Positions 49,580 to 58,196 of a stretch of DNA of 64,000 nucleotides are shown piece by piece. Below the pieces are notes generated by a model. It saw nothing but the letters and a program-made list of their open reading frames with translations. It made no database searches and was not told where the DNA came from. The translations under genes and the position numbers were made by a program. This stretch comes from Aquimarina aggregata. GTDB taxonomy: Bacteria > Bacteroidota > Bacteroidia > Flavobacteriales > Flavobacteriaceae. The stretch spans positions 62,001 through 126,000 of the forward strand of contig NZ_LQRT01000002.1 in NCBI RefSeq assembly GCF_001632745.1, given 5' to 3'. The first letter of the stretch is position 1, and each line of letters starts with the position of its first letter.

Positions 49580-51457
49580 TTGAACAAAAAAGAACTTAAG
49601 ATTATCGCAATGATTCCTGCGCGATACGCTGCAACGCGGTTTCCTGGTAAGTTAATGCAAGACCTTGAAGGAACAACAGTGATCAGAAGAACTTATGAAG
49701 CTACTATTAATTCTGGATTATTTGATGCAGTATATGTAGTCACTGATAGTGATATTATTTATGAAGAAATAGTTTCTAATGGTGGAGAAGCAATTATGAG
49801 TATTAAAGAACATAGTTGTGGTAGTGATAGAATCGCTGAAGCTGTTGAAGGTTTGGATGTGGATATTGTGGTAAATGTTCAAGGAGATGAACCATTTACT
49901 GATCGAGAAAGCCTTGAAAAAGTCTTAAATGTATTTTATGAAGATGATTCGGATAAAATCGATTTGGCAAGCCTTATGACACCTATTAGTGACTGGAATG
50001 ATATTATGAATCCTAATAGTGTAAAGGTTATTGTAGATGAAAATAACTATGCATTGTATTTTTCACGATCACCAATTCCGTATCCTAGAGATAAAGAATT
50101 AAATTATACATATCATAAGCATAAAGGAGTTTATGCTTTTAGAAAACAAGCTATTTTGGATTTTTATAAGCTACCAATGAAACAACTGGAAGCTTCTGAA
50201 AAAATAGAATGTATTAGATACCTTGAATATGGTAAGAATATAAAAATGATTGAAACTCGACACGAAGGTGTTGAAATTGATACCCCGGAAGATTTAGAAA
50301 GAGCTAAGAAAATAATTAAAAAAGAAAATGTAGTGGAAACAAACTATTTGATTACTTCCGATAAAAAACAAACTACTTTACATAAAAACTTCCCAATGGT
50401 TCCTAAAGTAGTATTTGGAAAAGGAGCTTTTGACCAAATAGGAGAAATAATTTCTCCAGTACGAAATGGTATTGCACCTTTTATCTATTTAATAGATAGT
50501 GTTTTTGAAAATAATATCTCATTTATTGAAGATAGAATTCCATTACGTTCAATGGATGAAATAATTTATGTATCAACTGAAGAAGAACCCAAAACATCTC
50601 AAGTAGATGAATTGGTGAATAGAATTAATAGTACCTATCAGTTTGCGCCAAGCGGTATTATAGGAATTGGTGGAGGTTCTATACTTGATTTGTCAAAAGC
50701 TGTAGCTATTATGTTAACCAATCCAGGAAGTGCGGCGGATTACCAAGGATGGGATTTGGTTAAGAACAAAGCTGTTTATCATGTTGGGATTCCAACTATA
50801 TCTGGAACAGGAGCAGAAGTGTCTAGAACTACCGTATTAACTGGACCAGAACGAAAACTAGGTATTAATTCAGATTTTACACCATTTGATCAGGTTATTT
50901 TAGATCCAGAATTAATTAATAATGTGCCTAAAAATCAATGGTTTTATACAGGTATGGATTGTTATATTCATTGTGTAGAGTCGTTAAATGGTACATATTT
51001 GAATGCTTTTAGCCAAAGTTATGGTGAGAAAGCATTGGATTTGTGTAAAGAAATTTTTCTAGAAAACGATTTAGAAAAAGAAGATGCTGATTCAAAATTA
51101 ATGATGGCTTCCTGGCACGGAGGAATGAGTATAGCATATTCACAAGTGGGTGTTGCTCATGCAATGAGTTATGGATTGGCATATGTTTTAGGAACAAAAC
51201 ATGGTGTTGGAAATTGCATTGTATTTGATAAATTAGAAAAATATTACCCAGAAGGAGTTGCGATATTTAAAAAAATGAAAGAATATCATAATATAACATT
51301 GCCTGTTGGAGTTTGTGCTGATATCACATCAGAACAGTTGGATACTATGTGCGAAGTAGCACTTAGTTTAGAACCACTATGGGAAAATGCTTTGGGTAAA
51401 GATTGGAAATCCGAAGTTAATGCAGAGGTATTAAAGAAAATTTATCGTTCTTTATAA
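49580..51457 (+). CDS. KdsB-KdnB fusion: CMP-Kdo synthetase plus Kdo 8-oxidase
   Basis: This 625-residue protein has two enzyme domains. Residues 1-246 are KdsB, with [27 protein letters not shown] (99-106), HKGVYAFRK and [13 protein letters not shown] (230-242); KdsB forms CMP-Kdo for lipopolysaccharide. After a linker (247-268), residues 269-625 are an iron-type alcohol dehydrogenase closely resembling KdnB of Shewanella, which oxidises Kdo at C8 to an aldehyde on the way to 8-amino-Kdo. It shows the nucleotide loop GIGGGS (362-367), PTISGTGAE, and metal ligands Asp460, His464, His527 and His541, all present. TTG at 49580 is needed to keep the first KdsB strand. The aminotransferase KdnA is not in the window. 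Both active sites look intact. Confidence 0.9.
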   Translation: MNKKELKIIAMIPARYAATRFPGKLMQDLEGTTVIRRTYEATINSGLFDAVYVVTDSDIIYEEIVSNGGEAIMSIKEHSCGSDRIAEAVEGLDVDIVVNVQGDEPFTDRESLEKVLNVFYEDDSDKIDLASLMTPISDWNDIMNPNSVKVIVDENNYALYFSRSPIPYPRDKELNYTYHKHKGVYAFRKQAILDFYKLPMKQLEASEKIECIRYLEYGKNIKMIETRHEGVEIDTPEDLERAKKIIKKENVVETNYLITSDKKQTTLHKNFPMVPKVVFGKGAFDQIGEIISPVRNGIAPFIYLIDSVFENNISFIEDRIPLRSMDEIIYVSTEEEPKTSQVDELVNRINSTYQFAPSGIIGIGGGSILDLSKAVAIMLTNPGSAADYQGWDLVKNKAVYHVGIPTISGTGAEVSRTTVLTGPERKLGINSDFTPFDQVILDPELINNVPKNQWFYTGMDCYIHCVESLNGTYLNAFSQSYGEKALDLCKEIFLENDLEKEDADSKLMMASWHGGMSIAYSQVGVAHAMSYGLAYVLGTKHGVGNCIVFDKLEKYYPEGVAIFKKMKEYHNITLPVGVCADITSEQLDTMCEVALSLEPLWENALGKDWKSEVNAEVLKKIYRSL

Positions 51458-51480
51458 ATATATTTTCAACTTAGTATTTT

Positions 51481-52035
51481 ATGAAACGTTTATCATCTTT
51501 TATCTATTATAAAATACTAGGTTGGAAAATTATTGGTGATTTTAATGCCGACCATATCAAGAAATGTGTTGTTATTGCAGTGCCGCATACGAGTTGGCAT
51601 GACTTTTATATAGGCTTGTTAATCCGACAATTGGTTAATCTTAAAATTAGTTTTTTGGGAAAAAAAGAACTCTTTAAATGGCCTTTGGGTTGGTATTTTA
51701 AAAAAGTAGGAGGGATTCCTTTAGATAGAACACCTGGTCAAAATAAAGTTGAAGCAATAGCAGAATTGTTTAAAAAAAGAGAAGAATTGCGTCTTACCAT
51801 TGCTCCAGAAGGAACTAGGAAGAAAGTAAAAGAATGGAAAACCGGTTTTTATCATATTGCTAAAGAAGCAGAAGTGCCTATAATTATGATTACTTTTGAC
51901 TTTGGAAAAAAACAAAATGTAATTTCAGAACCGTTTTATCCAACAAATAGTATTGAAAAAGATTTTGAATACATGTATAACTTTTTCAAAGGTGTAAAAG
52001 GAAAAATACCTGGATATAGTTTTAATGTGGATTAA
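51481..52035 (+). CDS. PlsC-like 1-acyl-glycerol-3-phosphate acyltransferase
   Basis: This 184-residue protein of the lysophosphatidate acyltransferase family has the catalytic HxxxxD as HTSWHD near residue 37 and the phosphate-binding APEGTR near 103. Between them is FLGKKELFKWPLGWYFKKVGG, the KELF acyl-acceptor segment. It lacks a membrane anchor at the N-terminus and is short relative to PlsC (about 245), as are many lipid-related relatives. It begins 23 bp after the KdsB-KdnB fusion in the same direction, which suggests a role in envelope lipid or lipid A assembly. It overlaps the convergent 52032 gene by 4 bp at their stops. Confidence 0.9.
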   Translation: MKRLSSFIYYKILGWKIIGDFNADHIKKCVVIAVPHTSWHDFYIGLLIRQLVNLKISFLGKKELFKWPLGWYFKKVGGIPLDRTPGQNKVEAIAELFKKREELRLTIAPEGTRKKVKEWKTGFYHIAKEAEVPIIMITFDFGKKQNVISEPFYPTNSIEKDFEYMYNFFKGVKGKIPGYSFNVD

Positions 52036-52538
52036 AATTTTCGAGTTTTTTCTTCTATTATTTTATCATCCTTAGGTTTTTCTTCTACTTGACCTCCTCC
52101 AAAAATTAATTCGGTACTAGAAAATGTTGTTCCGAATGTCTTAGCAGCATAATATACTTGTGATATCGCGTTTTCAACTTGTTCATTAGATAATTCTTTT
52201 AAAGGGTGTATATATACAGACCAAAGGATTTCATTTGAAATAGCATATTTAACATCTAATGCTGAATGAAAATTAGCTGTCATAGCATCTAATAAAAGAT
52301 CTTTATCTAATTTTTTCGATTCGGCAATAGGCGAAATTATACGCATTCTATTATTGGTTTGATCTGTAACACATAGCATAGGAACCTCTTTATACAAAAA
52401 TTTCCAGTTACCCGAAACACCATTTAAAGTATCCGCATTTTTATAAATAATTTCTTGTAATTTGTTGTTATCCATTTCTTGGGCATACGTGCTAGCTGAT
52501 ACAAATACGAATAAGATTATAGTTGCTAATAATTTCAT
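52032..52538 (-). CDS. Secreted protein of unknown function
   Basis: The protein is about 168 residues from ATG at 52538 (MKLLATI), which gives a clear signal peptide cleaved after STYAQ; a start 66 nt upstream would add an implausible leader. The mature part has NWKFLYKEVPMLCVTDQTNNRMRIISPI and a helix-rich centre with FHSALDVKYAISNEILWSVYIHPL, a conserved pattern in Bacteroidota proteins of unknown role. A Gly-rich GGGQVEEK tail follows. It is separated from the upstream leftward gene by a very strong palindromic terminator. I offer no function. Confidence 0.75.
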   Translation of the reverse strand: MKLLATIILFVFVSASTYAQEMDNNKLQEIIYKNADTLNGVSGNWKFLYKEVPMLCVTDQTNNRMRIISPIAESKKLDKDLLLDAMTANFHSALDVKYAISNEILWSVYIHPLKELSNEQVENAISQVYYAAKTFGTTFSSTELIFGGGQVEEKPKDDKIIEEKTRKF

Positions 52539-52575
52539 AAGTGAAGGTTTTAGATATAAGTCGGAAATATAAATA

Positions 52576-52625
52576 AAACATAACAAAAAGGACGTATTGA
52601 TCAATACGTCCTTTTTGTTATGTTT
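52576..52625. terminator. 50-bp perfect palindromic bidirectional terminator
   Basis: The palindrome is perfect over 50 bp, centred on TGATCA between 52600 and 52601. The arms have A/T runs outside a GC-richer core (GGACGTATT), and each side carries a run of five T. It separates the lipoprotein gene at 52640-53146 from the gene at 52032-52538, both leftward. Confidence 0.85.
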
Positions 52626-52639
52626 ATATAAGGTATAAA

Positions 52640-53146
52640 CTATCTACCGCTTACTACAGTAAATTGTCCATCATAGAGAACCGACATGGATTTTCCATTT
52701 TCGATACTTACATCTGTAGTAAATTCAAAATTTGTATCACTATTTGCATTAACCGTAATTTTTCCTCCAGTAACATTTACTCTTTGCCCATCAACAGTAA
52801 TATAGGCATCATCAAAAAAGAAAGCAGGCTCTGTAGGATTTGGATTATAAGAGAATATACCACTTCTAAAACGATTGTCATTTTCAATTACAGGAGAGTA
52901 CAATTCTACATAAAAACTATATTCTTTTCCATCAAGAGTTCCCTTAAGTGTGAAGTCATAATTATATCCATTAAATCCATTTCCGAAATCTTCAATCAAA
53001 GCAGAAGAAATGGTAACTTTTTCACGACCATAAGTTATTTCATCAGGTAATGATGCTCCACTATCCTCATCACTATCACTAGAACAAGATTGGAAAATTA
53101 ACATAGAAGTCAGAAAAAATAGGAAGGTGATTTTTTTCATAATCAT
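52640..53146 (-). CDS. Lipoprotein of unknown function
   Basis: This 168-residue protein has a lipoprotein signal ending in IFQSC (Cys22 from the first ATG; a second ATG two codons on is equally possible). A Ser/Asp-rich linker follows the Cys, and the rest alternates hydrophobic and polar residues as in a beta-sandwich (YNYDFTLKGTLDGKEYSFYV, AYITVDGQRVNVTGGKITV, NFEFTTDVSIENGKSMSVLYDGQ). I do not recognise a family. It is isolated, with a 259-bp AT-rich gap upstream and a palindromic terminator downstream. Confidence 0.7.
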   Translation of the reverse strand: MIMKKITFLFFLTSMLIFQSCSSDSDEDSGASLPDEITYGREKVTISSALIEDFGNGFNGYNYDFTLKGTLDGKEYSFYVELYSPVIENDNRFRSGIFSYNPNPTEPAFFFDDAYITVDGQRVNVTGGKITVNANSDTNFEFTTDVSIENGKSMSVLYDGQFTVVSGR

Positions 53147-53345
53147 TTCGGGGTTTTTATGAATTTTGCAGCGAAAATAGAAAAAAAATAAAAAAATGAA
53201 AAATTTTATTAACTTTTTTTTAACTATTTATAAATGACAATATTAAAACTAATGAGTAAAGTTTTAGCTCAATTCAAATAAAGGAAATTACTTAATAAGG
53301 ATTTAAAATAATAATTATTAGAATAGGTTGAAAAGAATAATTCAC

Positions 53346-53383
53346 ATAAAAAAAGAGTCTGATAAGAAAATCAAACTCTTTTA
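53346..53383 (-). terminator. Terminator of the yebC gene
   Basis: AAAAGAGT (53351-53358) pairs with ACTCTTTT (53375-53382), extended inward by four pairs after one mismatch, with a 6-nt loop. The A run at 53348-53354 gives the T tract on the minus strand. It follows the stop of the YebC gene by 22 bp. Confidence 0.75.
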
Positions 53384-53405
53384 TATATTAAAACGGTATA
53401 TTTCA

Positions 53406-54128
53406 TTACTCAGAAGAAGATTCTTCCATTGTATGATAAACATTCTGTACATCATCATCTTCTTCGATCTTCTCTAAAAGCTTCTCTACATCGGCTGCTT
53501 GCTCAGGGGTTAGTTTTTTTGTTACTTGAGGAATGCGTTCAAATCCAGAAGATAAAATTTCTATTTCCCGGCTCTCAAGTTCCTTTTGAATGGCCCCAAA
53601 GCTCTCAAAAGGGGCATAAATTAGTATCCCATCATCGTCTTGAAATACCTCTTCTGCTCCAAAATCAATAAACTCTAATTCTAATTCTTCTGGGTCTAGA
53701 CCTTCACCATTAATTCTAAAGTTACAGGTATGATCAAACATAAATTCTACTGATCCAGAGGTTCCTAAATTTCCATCGCATTTATTAAAATAAGATCTAA
53801 CATTTGCTACGGTCCTGTTATTGTTATCTGTGGCAGTCTCTACCAGAATTGCAATTCCGTGAGGTGCGTATCCTTCAAAAAGTACTTCTTTGTAATCGCC
53901 CTGTTCTTTATCAGATGCTTTTTTAATTGCACGTTCGATATTGTCTTTTGGCATGTTTACAGATTTGGCGTTCTGTATTACAGCTCTTAAACGAGAATTA
54001 GAAGTTGGATCAGGCCCGCCTTCTTTTACAGCCATGACGATATCTTTACCTATTCTAGTGAACGCTTTAGCCATTGCTGACCAACGTTTCATCTTACGTG
54101 CTTTTCTAAATTCGAAAGCTCTTCCCAT
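53406..54128 (-). CDS. YebC/PmpR family regulator
   Basis: The protein has about 240 residues with the start I choose at 54128 (MGRAFEFRKARKMKR), the universal YebC N-terminus; an upstream ATG would add nine residues. Conserved features are FTRIGKDIVMAVKEGGPDP, VNMPKDNIERAIKKA, YEGYAP-type and FEGYAPHGIAILVE, and DDDVQNVYHTME at the C-terminus. Members act as DNA-binding regulators, and a mitochondrial and bacterial group relieves ribosome stalling at proline stretches. The gene has its own terminator downstream. Confidence 0.95.
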   Translation of the reverse strand: MGRAFEFRKARKMKRWSAMAKAFTRIGKDIVMAVKEGGPDPTSNSRLRAVIQNAKSVNMPKDNIERAIKKASDKEQGDYKEVLFEGYAPHGIAILVETATDNNNRTVANVRSYFNKCDGNLGTSGSVEFMFDHTCNFRINGEGLDPEELELEFIDFGAEEVFQDDDGILIYAPFESFGAIQKELESREIEILSSGFERIPQVTKKLTPEQAADVEKLLEKIEEDDDVQNVYHTMEESSSE

Positions 54129-54246
54129 TGCGATAATTTTAAATTGTAAATACAAACATAAGTAGAAACCAAGTTTTTGACAAATGTTTGTTAGACTTCG
54201 ATTCGTAAAATTCTAAAAATTATAGTGTACTAGATTAAAGGTAAGA

Positions 54247-54537
54247 TTATGAATCTCCTTCAATAATCTTATCAATTGTTTTTGCAAGTACAAAATCATT
54301 TTCTGTTATTCCTCCAGCATCATGTGTAGAAAGACTAATTTGTAATTTATTATATACATTAGACCAGTCTGGATGATGTTGTTGGAGTTCTGCTTCAAAA
54401 GCAATACGAGTCATAACAGAGAAAGCATCTTTAAAGTCGTTGAACTCGAAAGTTGTATGTAGTGCATTTTCATTGTATTCCCACCCATCAACTTCTTTAA
54501 GTTTCTTCTGTATTTCTGATTCAGATAATTTTATCAT
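54247..54537 (-). CDS. Pterin-4a-carbinolamine dehydratase
   Basis: This 96-residue protein dehydrates 4a-hydroxytetrahydrobiopterin to recycle the cofactor used by phenylalanine hydroxylase. The motif H-H-P-x-W is present as HHPDWSNVYNKLQISLSTHDAGGIT, with the catalytic His pair and the conserved Asp. The first strand (EVDGWEYNENALHTTFEF) is typical. It is an isolated leftward gene. It lies 61 bp after a lipoprotein gene and 118 bp before yebC. Confidence 0.95.
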   Translation of the reverse strand: MIKLSESEIQKKLKEVDGWEYNENALHTTFEFNDFKDAFSVMTRIAFEAELQQHHPDWSNVYNKLQISLSTHDAGGITENDFVLAKTIDKIIEGDS

Positions 54538-54598
54538 GGTAATTATTTTTTTGCTTGGATATATTTTTAAGCTAAATTCTTGTTCTTGTTGTAAATTG

Positions 54599-55534
54599 TT
54601 ATTGAAGCCCTAACTCTGTTCTTAGCACTTCATCTTTATTACGATTCTTACCCCAATAAGCAGATTTAATTTGTTTTATTTTAGTGGCAGTGGTCATTAA
54701 TTCTTTTGCATTAGAACCATAACCGCTTTTAAAAGTTTCTGTCCAACTTTCTATTTCATAAGGAAACTTAGTTGTAAAAGTTATGCTTAAACTTCGCTTT
54801 AGCTCAGGATATTCTATAGTATAAGTACTCGTTGCGTCGTTTTTTTGTAATGAACATTTTGCATTAAAAGGTTTTATTTCTTTATGCCTTAACCTTGAAT
54901 ACTCTAAAGACGGAATTATCATTTTGTTGCCAACAGGTAAGTTACTTGGATTAATTCTAATTTTTGTCCAAAGTTCGTTTTCTAAGATAGCCTTATCTAT
55001 TTTAAATTCTTGATCAGCTTCATTTTGAAAATAAGAATGTGACATAATTTCGAATTCATCTCTGTTATTTAGTTGTGCATAAACATGACCACACCATTCT
55101 TGCATTGAGCTAGATACTTTTATAGCATGTCTATTATCTGATACAGGATAAAATGTGCTTTGCATTATCGAATATGGATAAATACCTGTGTTAAATTTTT
55201 TTGTAGCATTTAATTTTAATACCGGAATATTATTGGAACTATTTTGATCCGCCTTTACTTGTTCATTAGGTAAGAAATCTTCTGTAACAAATATGAGAAC
55301 AGATGTCCCTTTTCTTATCTCGCCATATCTAGCTTGTTCTAATTGATATGATGATATTTCTGCAGTGCCATTATACCAGTATTTTTTGAAATCCTCTGAA
55401 AGTGTATTGGACTCTGTATCCGTATAAGAGGCTTCTGTTATAACTGTTTTTGAGATATTATCGGCTTTTATGTTACTACAAGCAATAATTACAAATAATC
55501 CTAAAATCCCAAATAATAATATAGACCTTTTCAT
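54599..55534 (-). CDS. Conserved flavobacterial lipoprotein of unknown function
   Basis: The protein is about 311 residues from ATG at 55534 (MKRSILLFG), giving a lipoprotein signal ending in IIAC; an earlier in-frame ATG adds seven residues. The mature part contains KYWYNGTAEISSYQLEQARYGEIR, VLKLNATKKFNTGIYPYSIM, MQEWCGHVYAQLN and RPINPSNLPVG-like segments conserved in Flavobacteriia. Databases sometimes label such proteins 'septum formation inhibitor Maf', but it has none of the Maf catalytic motif; the genuine Maf gene lies at 56631-57227. No function is assigned. Confidence 0.8.
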   Translation of the reverse strand: MKRSILLFGILGLFVIIACSNIKADNISKTVITEASYTDTESNTLSEDFKKYWYNGTAEISSYQLEQARYGEIRKGTSVLIFVTEDFLPNEQVKADQNSSNNIPVLKLNATKKFNTGIYPYSIMQSTFYPVSDNRHAIKVSSSMQEWCGHVYAQLNNRDEFEIMSHSYFQNEADQEFKIDKAILENELWTKIRINPSNLPVGNKMIIPSLEYSRLRHKEIKPFNAKCSLQKNDATSTYTIEYPELKRSLSITFTTKFPYEIESWTETFKSGYGSNAKELMTTATKIKQIKSAYWGKNRNKDEVLRTELGLQ

Positions 55535-55788
55535 AGCATTAATTTTAATATGCAAATTACAATAAACCTATAATTTATCAATATCGATTAACATTTTATA
55601 AAATTGTTTTGTTCCCAAAAATAAAATGAAATAGGATGAAATATTTTTTTTAATGAGTAAACCCTAATTTACAATAGACTATTAATCTTATAGATTAAGT
55701 AGTTAATTGATAAGGTCATGAATTTATAATGTATTGTTATTGCATAATTTGATATGTTTTACTAATAGAATTTTAAAATTATTTAATC

Positions 55789-56502
55789 ATGAAAAACAAC
55801 AGAAGAATAGAATTAGATAAAAGCTTTTTAGTTGAGTATAAATTATCTACGGCACCACCTCCAGCAAATTCCCTTTTCTGGAAAATGTGGGATGATTGTA
55901 TGCAAATTGCAGATGATGCCTTAAATACTGATTTTATTCAAGGAATTGCAGATGGAACACTCGATCCAGTAACATATGGTGGATTTAATGTAAGTGATGC
56001 ATATTATTGTTTTAATGGAGAACAAGATTACTTAACAGCCGCAGAAAAAGCAACCAACCCTGGTCTTCAGGCATTTTTATTAAAAAAACACAAAAGCTAT
56101 CAGAAATATAATAAGACATTTCCGGATATATGGCATATCAAGGACGCTAATGGAATTGTACCTAGCAAAGCTTGTAAGGAGTATGCAGAGTATGAATCTA
56201 ACGTAGTATCACAAATGGAATCAATTTATGCTTTGATAGTTATGATACCTTGCGAATATCTATGGGCATGGCTGGGAAATCAATTAACACCACCAGAAAC
56301 AGGTAACCTTTATGCTCCTTGGATTACAGGAAATGATGATTTTGAAGGTGCTTATGCTATGGGAAATTTTCTAAATGAATACCAAAAAAAGCATGTAATA
56401 AATGAAAGTATTGCAATCGATATTTATACAAAAGCAATGACTTATGAATACCTAAATTTTATGACCGCGACCAAAACAAAATTTAATACACAATTATTGT
56501 AA
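55789..56502 (+). CDS. TenA-like (thiaminase II fold) protein
   Basis: This 237-residue protein belongs to the TenA/PqqC all-helical family. FIQGIADGTLDPVTYGGF matches the TenA 'FV-x-G-x-G-x-L' helix start, and MIPCEYLWAWLG near 153-163 holds a Cys (155) at the position of the thiaminase nucleophile. NLYAPWITGNDDFEG parallels the YxxWIxxYSxxxF segment. TenA deformylates or hydrolyses damaged thiamin pyrimidine, but divergence in several positions leaves the substrate open. No TPP riboswitch is seen upstream. It is the only rightward gene in a leftward block. Confidence 0.75.
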   Translation: MKNNRRIELDKSFLVEYKLSTAPPPANSLFWKMWDDCMQIADDALNTDFIQGIADGTLDPVTYGGFNVSDAYYCFNGEQDYLTAAEKATNPGLQAFLLKKHKSYQKYNKTFPDIWHIKDANGIVPSKACKEYAEYESNVVSQMESIYALIVMIPCEYLWAWLGNQLTPPETGNLYAPWITGNDDFEGAYAMGNFLNEYQKKHVINESIAIDIYTKAMTYEYLNFMTATKTKFNTQLL

Positions 56503-56630
56503 GATGCTGTATCTGGTTTTGTTAAAAAAGAGATATATAGACCTATTATAGAGATTAAAAATTTTCCAAAAAAATAAGTAACGCTATAGTACTCTAAGTG
56601 ATTAATTTAATCAACAAAAATACAAAAACA

Positions 56631-57227
56631 TTAAATGTTTTTGTTTACGGCAATATCGATTAAGGTTTGATAAACGATATGGGTGGGTAATCCCATTACA
56701 TTAAAATAACTACCCTTAATATTTGATATTCCAATAAAGCCAATCCATTCTTGTATACCATAAGCACCTGCTTTATCTAAGGGTTTATGAGTGTTGACAT
56801 AATACTCGATTTCTTTTTGGTTCAATTTCTTAAAAGTAACTTCTGTGATATCATGTAAAACTCTGATCTCATTTCCCATTTTAAAACACACAGATGTGAT
56901 AACCTTATGAGTATCATTAGATAATGAGGCAATCATTTCCTTTGCTTCATTTGTATCTCTTGGTTTCCCCAAAGCTTTATTGTTGTGCCAAACAATCGTA
57001 TCACTAGTTATTAGGAGATCTTTAGGGTTAAGATCAGTAAAAGCTTTTGATTTTAGTTCGGCTAGATAATCTGATATTTCTTCTGCTTTTAAATGATCAG
57101 GATATACTTCATTAATTTCTCTTAATTGTATTTTAAAATCTAAATCTAAATCTTTGAAAAACTGTTGTCTTCTTGGAGATCCCGAGGCAAGAATAATATT
57201 GTATTCTTTTAAAATATCTTTTAGCAT
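56631..57227 (-). CDS. maf: Maf-type nucleoside triphosphate pyrophosphatase
   Basis: This 198-residue protein has the Maf signature LASGSPRRQQFF near residues 14-25, YLAELKSKAF, and TSDTIVWHNNKALGKPRD, which carries the catalytic Asp of the Maf dTTP/UTP pyrophosphatase group. It hydrolyses non-canonical or excess nucleotides, and in some bacteria septum formation is affected when it is overproduced. Its ATG starts 3 nt after the stop of the UbiA-type gene, so the two are co-transcribed leftward. Confidence 0.95.
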   Translation of the reverse strand: MLKDILKEYNIILASGSPRRQQFFKDLDLDFKIQLREINEVYPDHLKAEEISDYLAELKSKAFTDLNPKDLLITSDTIVWHNNKALGKPRDTNEAKEMIASLSNDTHKVITSVCFKMGNEIRVLHDITEVTFKKLNQKEIEYYVNTHKPLDKAGAYGIQEWIGFIGISNIKGSYFNVMGLPTHIVYQTLIDIAVNKNI

Positions 57228-57230
57228 AAT

Positions 57231-58133
57231 TTATAATAATATAAATTGATAAAGTAATAGAGAAATGGCAGTTACAACAAACAATATTTTTAGGATATTT
57301 TTTAAAAGTGAAAATTGTTTATCTGTTTGTGCAGAAAAACTTTTAATCATGAAATATAGCAAAGGAGCAACCAAGCAAAATAATATTAAAATTACAGCAG
57401 TACTATTAGAAAATAAATAGGTATAAATATAATATACAATAGCAAGTATCGGAAAAATTGTCAATACCCCAATTAATTTAGAAGTTCTGGTTTTACCTAA
57501 TAATATTGGTATTGTTTTTATCTCGTTATTATGATCCCGATCTATATGAATACAGTCTTTTATTAACTCTCTTAGCATAGTAATCATAAAAGCAAAGATC
57601 GAGTAGTCTAATACAATAGAAAACAGTACAGTTTGTGATTCTTTATTTTTTGGAGTTATAGCAGGTAAAAGATCAAAAATCCCAACTACCACTAGACTTA
57701 ATCCCGCTAGTAAACTAAAGGTAATGTTCTTAAGACCTATTATTTCTTTTAAATAAGAAGCGTATAAATAAAATACTCCCGATACAATTATAAAAAGAGC
57801 AACAAAGCCTGGTTTATTGATCAAGTTAGCTAAATAAAACCCAATACCAACTCCAATTACATTAAAAATAATAAATAATCTATTGGCACTCTTTTCTGTT
57901 ATTGATCCATATAACAAGCCTTTTATTCCTAGATTTTCACGATCGTAAATTTCAATAATAATATTACCTGCAGCAGCAATAGAAATACTTGAAACAATTA
58001 ATAAAGCTAAGCCAAAACTATTGAGTGTTATCGCAATACCAAAAGGCTCAAAAAGCCCATATTTAATACATACTTGTGCTAAAGCAATAATGAGTAGGTT
58101 GTCAAACTTAATAAGCTTTAGGTAAGGTAACAT
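57231..58133 (-). CDS. UbiA-superfamily prenyltransferase with altered Asp-rich motifs
   Basis: This 300-residue protein has eight or nine membrane helices and the conserved flavobacterial position beside maf, where an enzyme often named geranylgeranylglycerol-phosphate geranylgeranyltransferase is found. The expected first motif, Asn-Asp-x-x-Asp-x-x-x-Asp, appears at 60-68 as Ile-Glu-Ile-Tyr-Asp-Arg-Glu-Asn-Leu. It thus keeps only the middle Asp and replaces the first two residues and the last. The second motif is likewise altered (KDCIHIDRD in place of KDxEDxxGD). Magnesium-diphosphate binding may therefore differ or be lost. The family placement is good, and activity is uncertain. Confidence 0.8.
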   Translation of the reverse strand: MLPYLKLIKFDNLLIIALAQVCIKYGLFEPFGIAITLNSFGLALLIVSSISIAAAGNIIIEIYDRENLGIKGLLYGSITEKSANRLFIIFNVIGVGIGFYLANLINKPGFVALFIIVSGVFYLYASYLKEIIGLKNITFSLLAGLSLVVVGIFDLLPAITPKNKESQTVLFSIVLDYSIFAFMITMLRELIKDCIHIDRDHNNEIKTIPILLGKTRTSKLIGVLTIFPILAIVYYIYTYLFSNSTAVILILFCLVAPLLYFMIKSFSAQTDKQFSLLKNILKILFVVTAISLLLYQFILL

Positions 58134-58196
58134 AGTGTAAGATTATATTTAAGGTTGGTAAATGTAGTAATTAAAATTAAGTAAAGAAATGACTGT

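Noticed and set aside
54599..55534. Calling this lipoprotein a Maf-type septum formation inhibitor
   Set aside because: It lacks the SGSPRR and catalytic Asp motifs; the true Maf is at 56631-57227. The lipoprotein signal also argues against a cytoplasmic pyrophosphatase.
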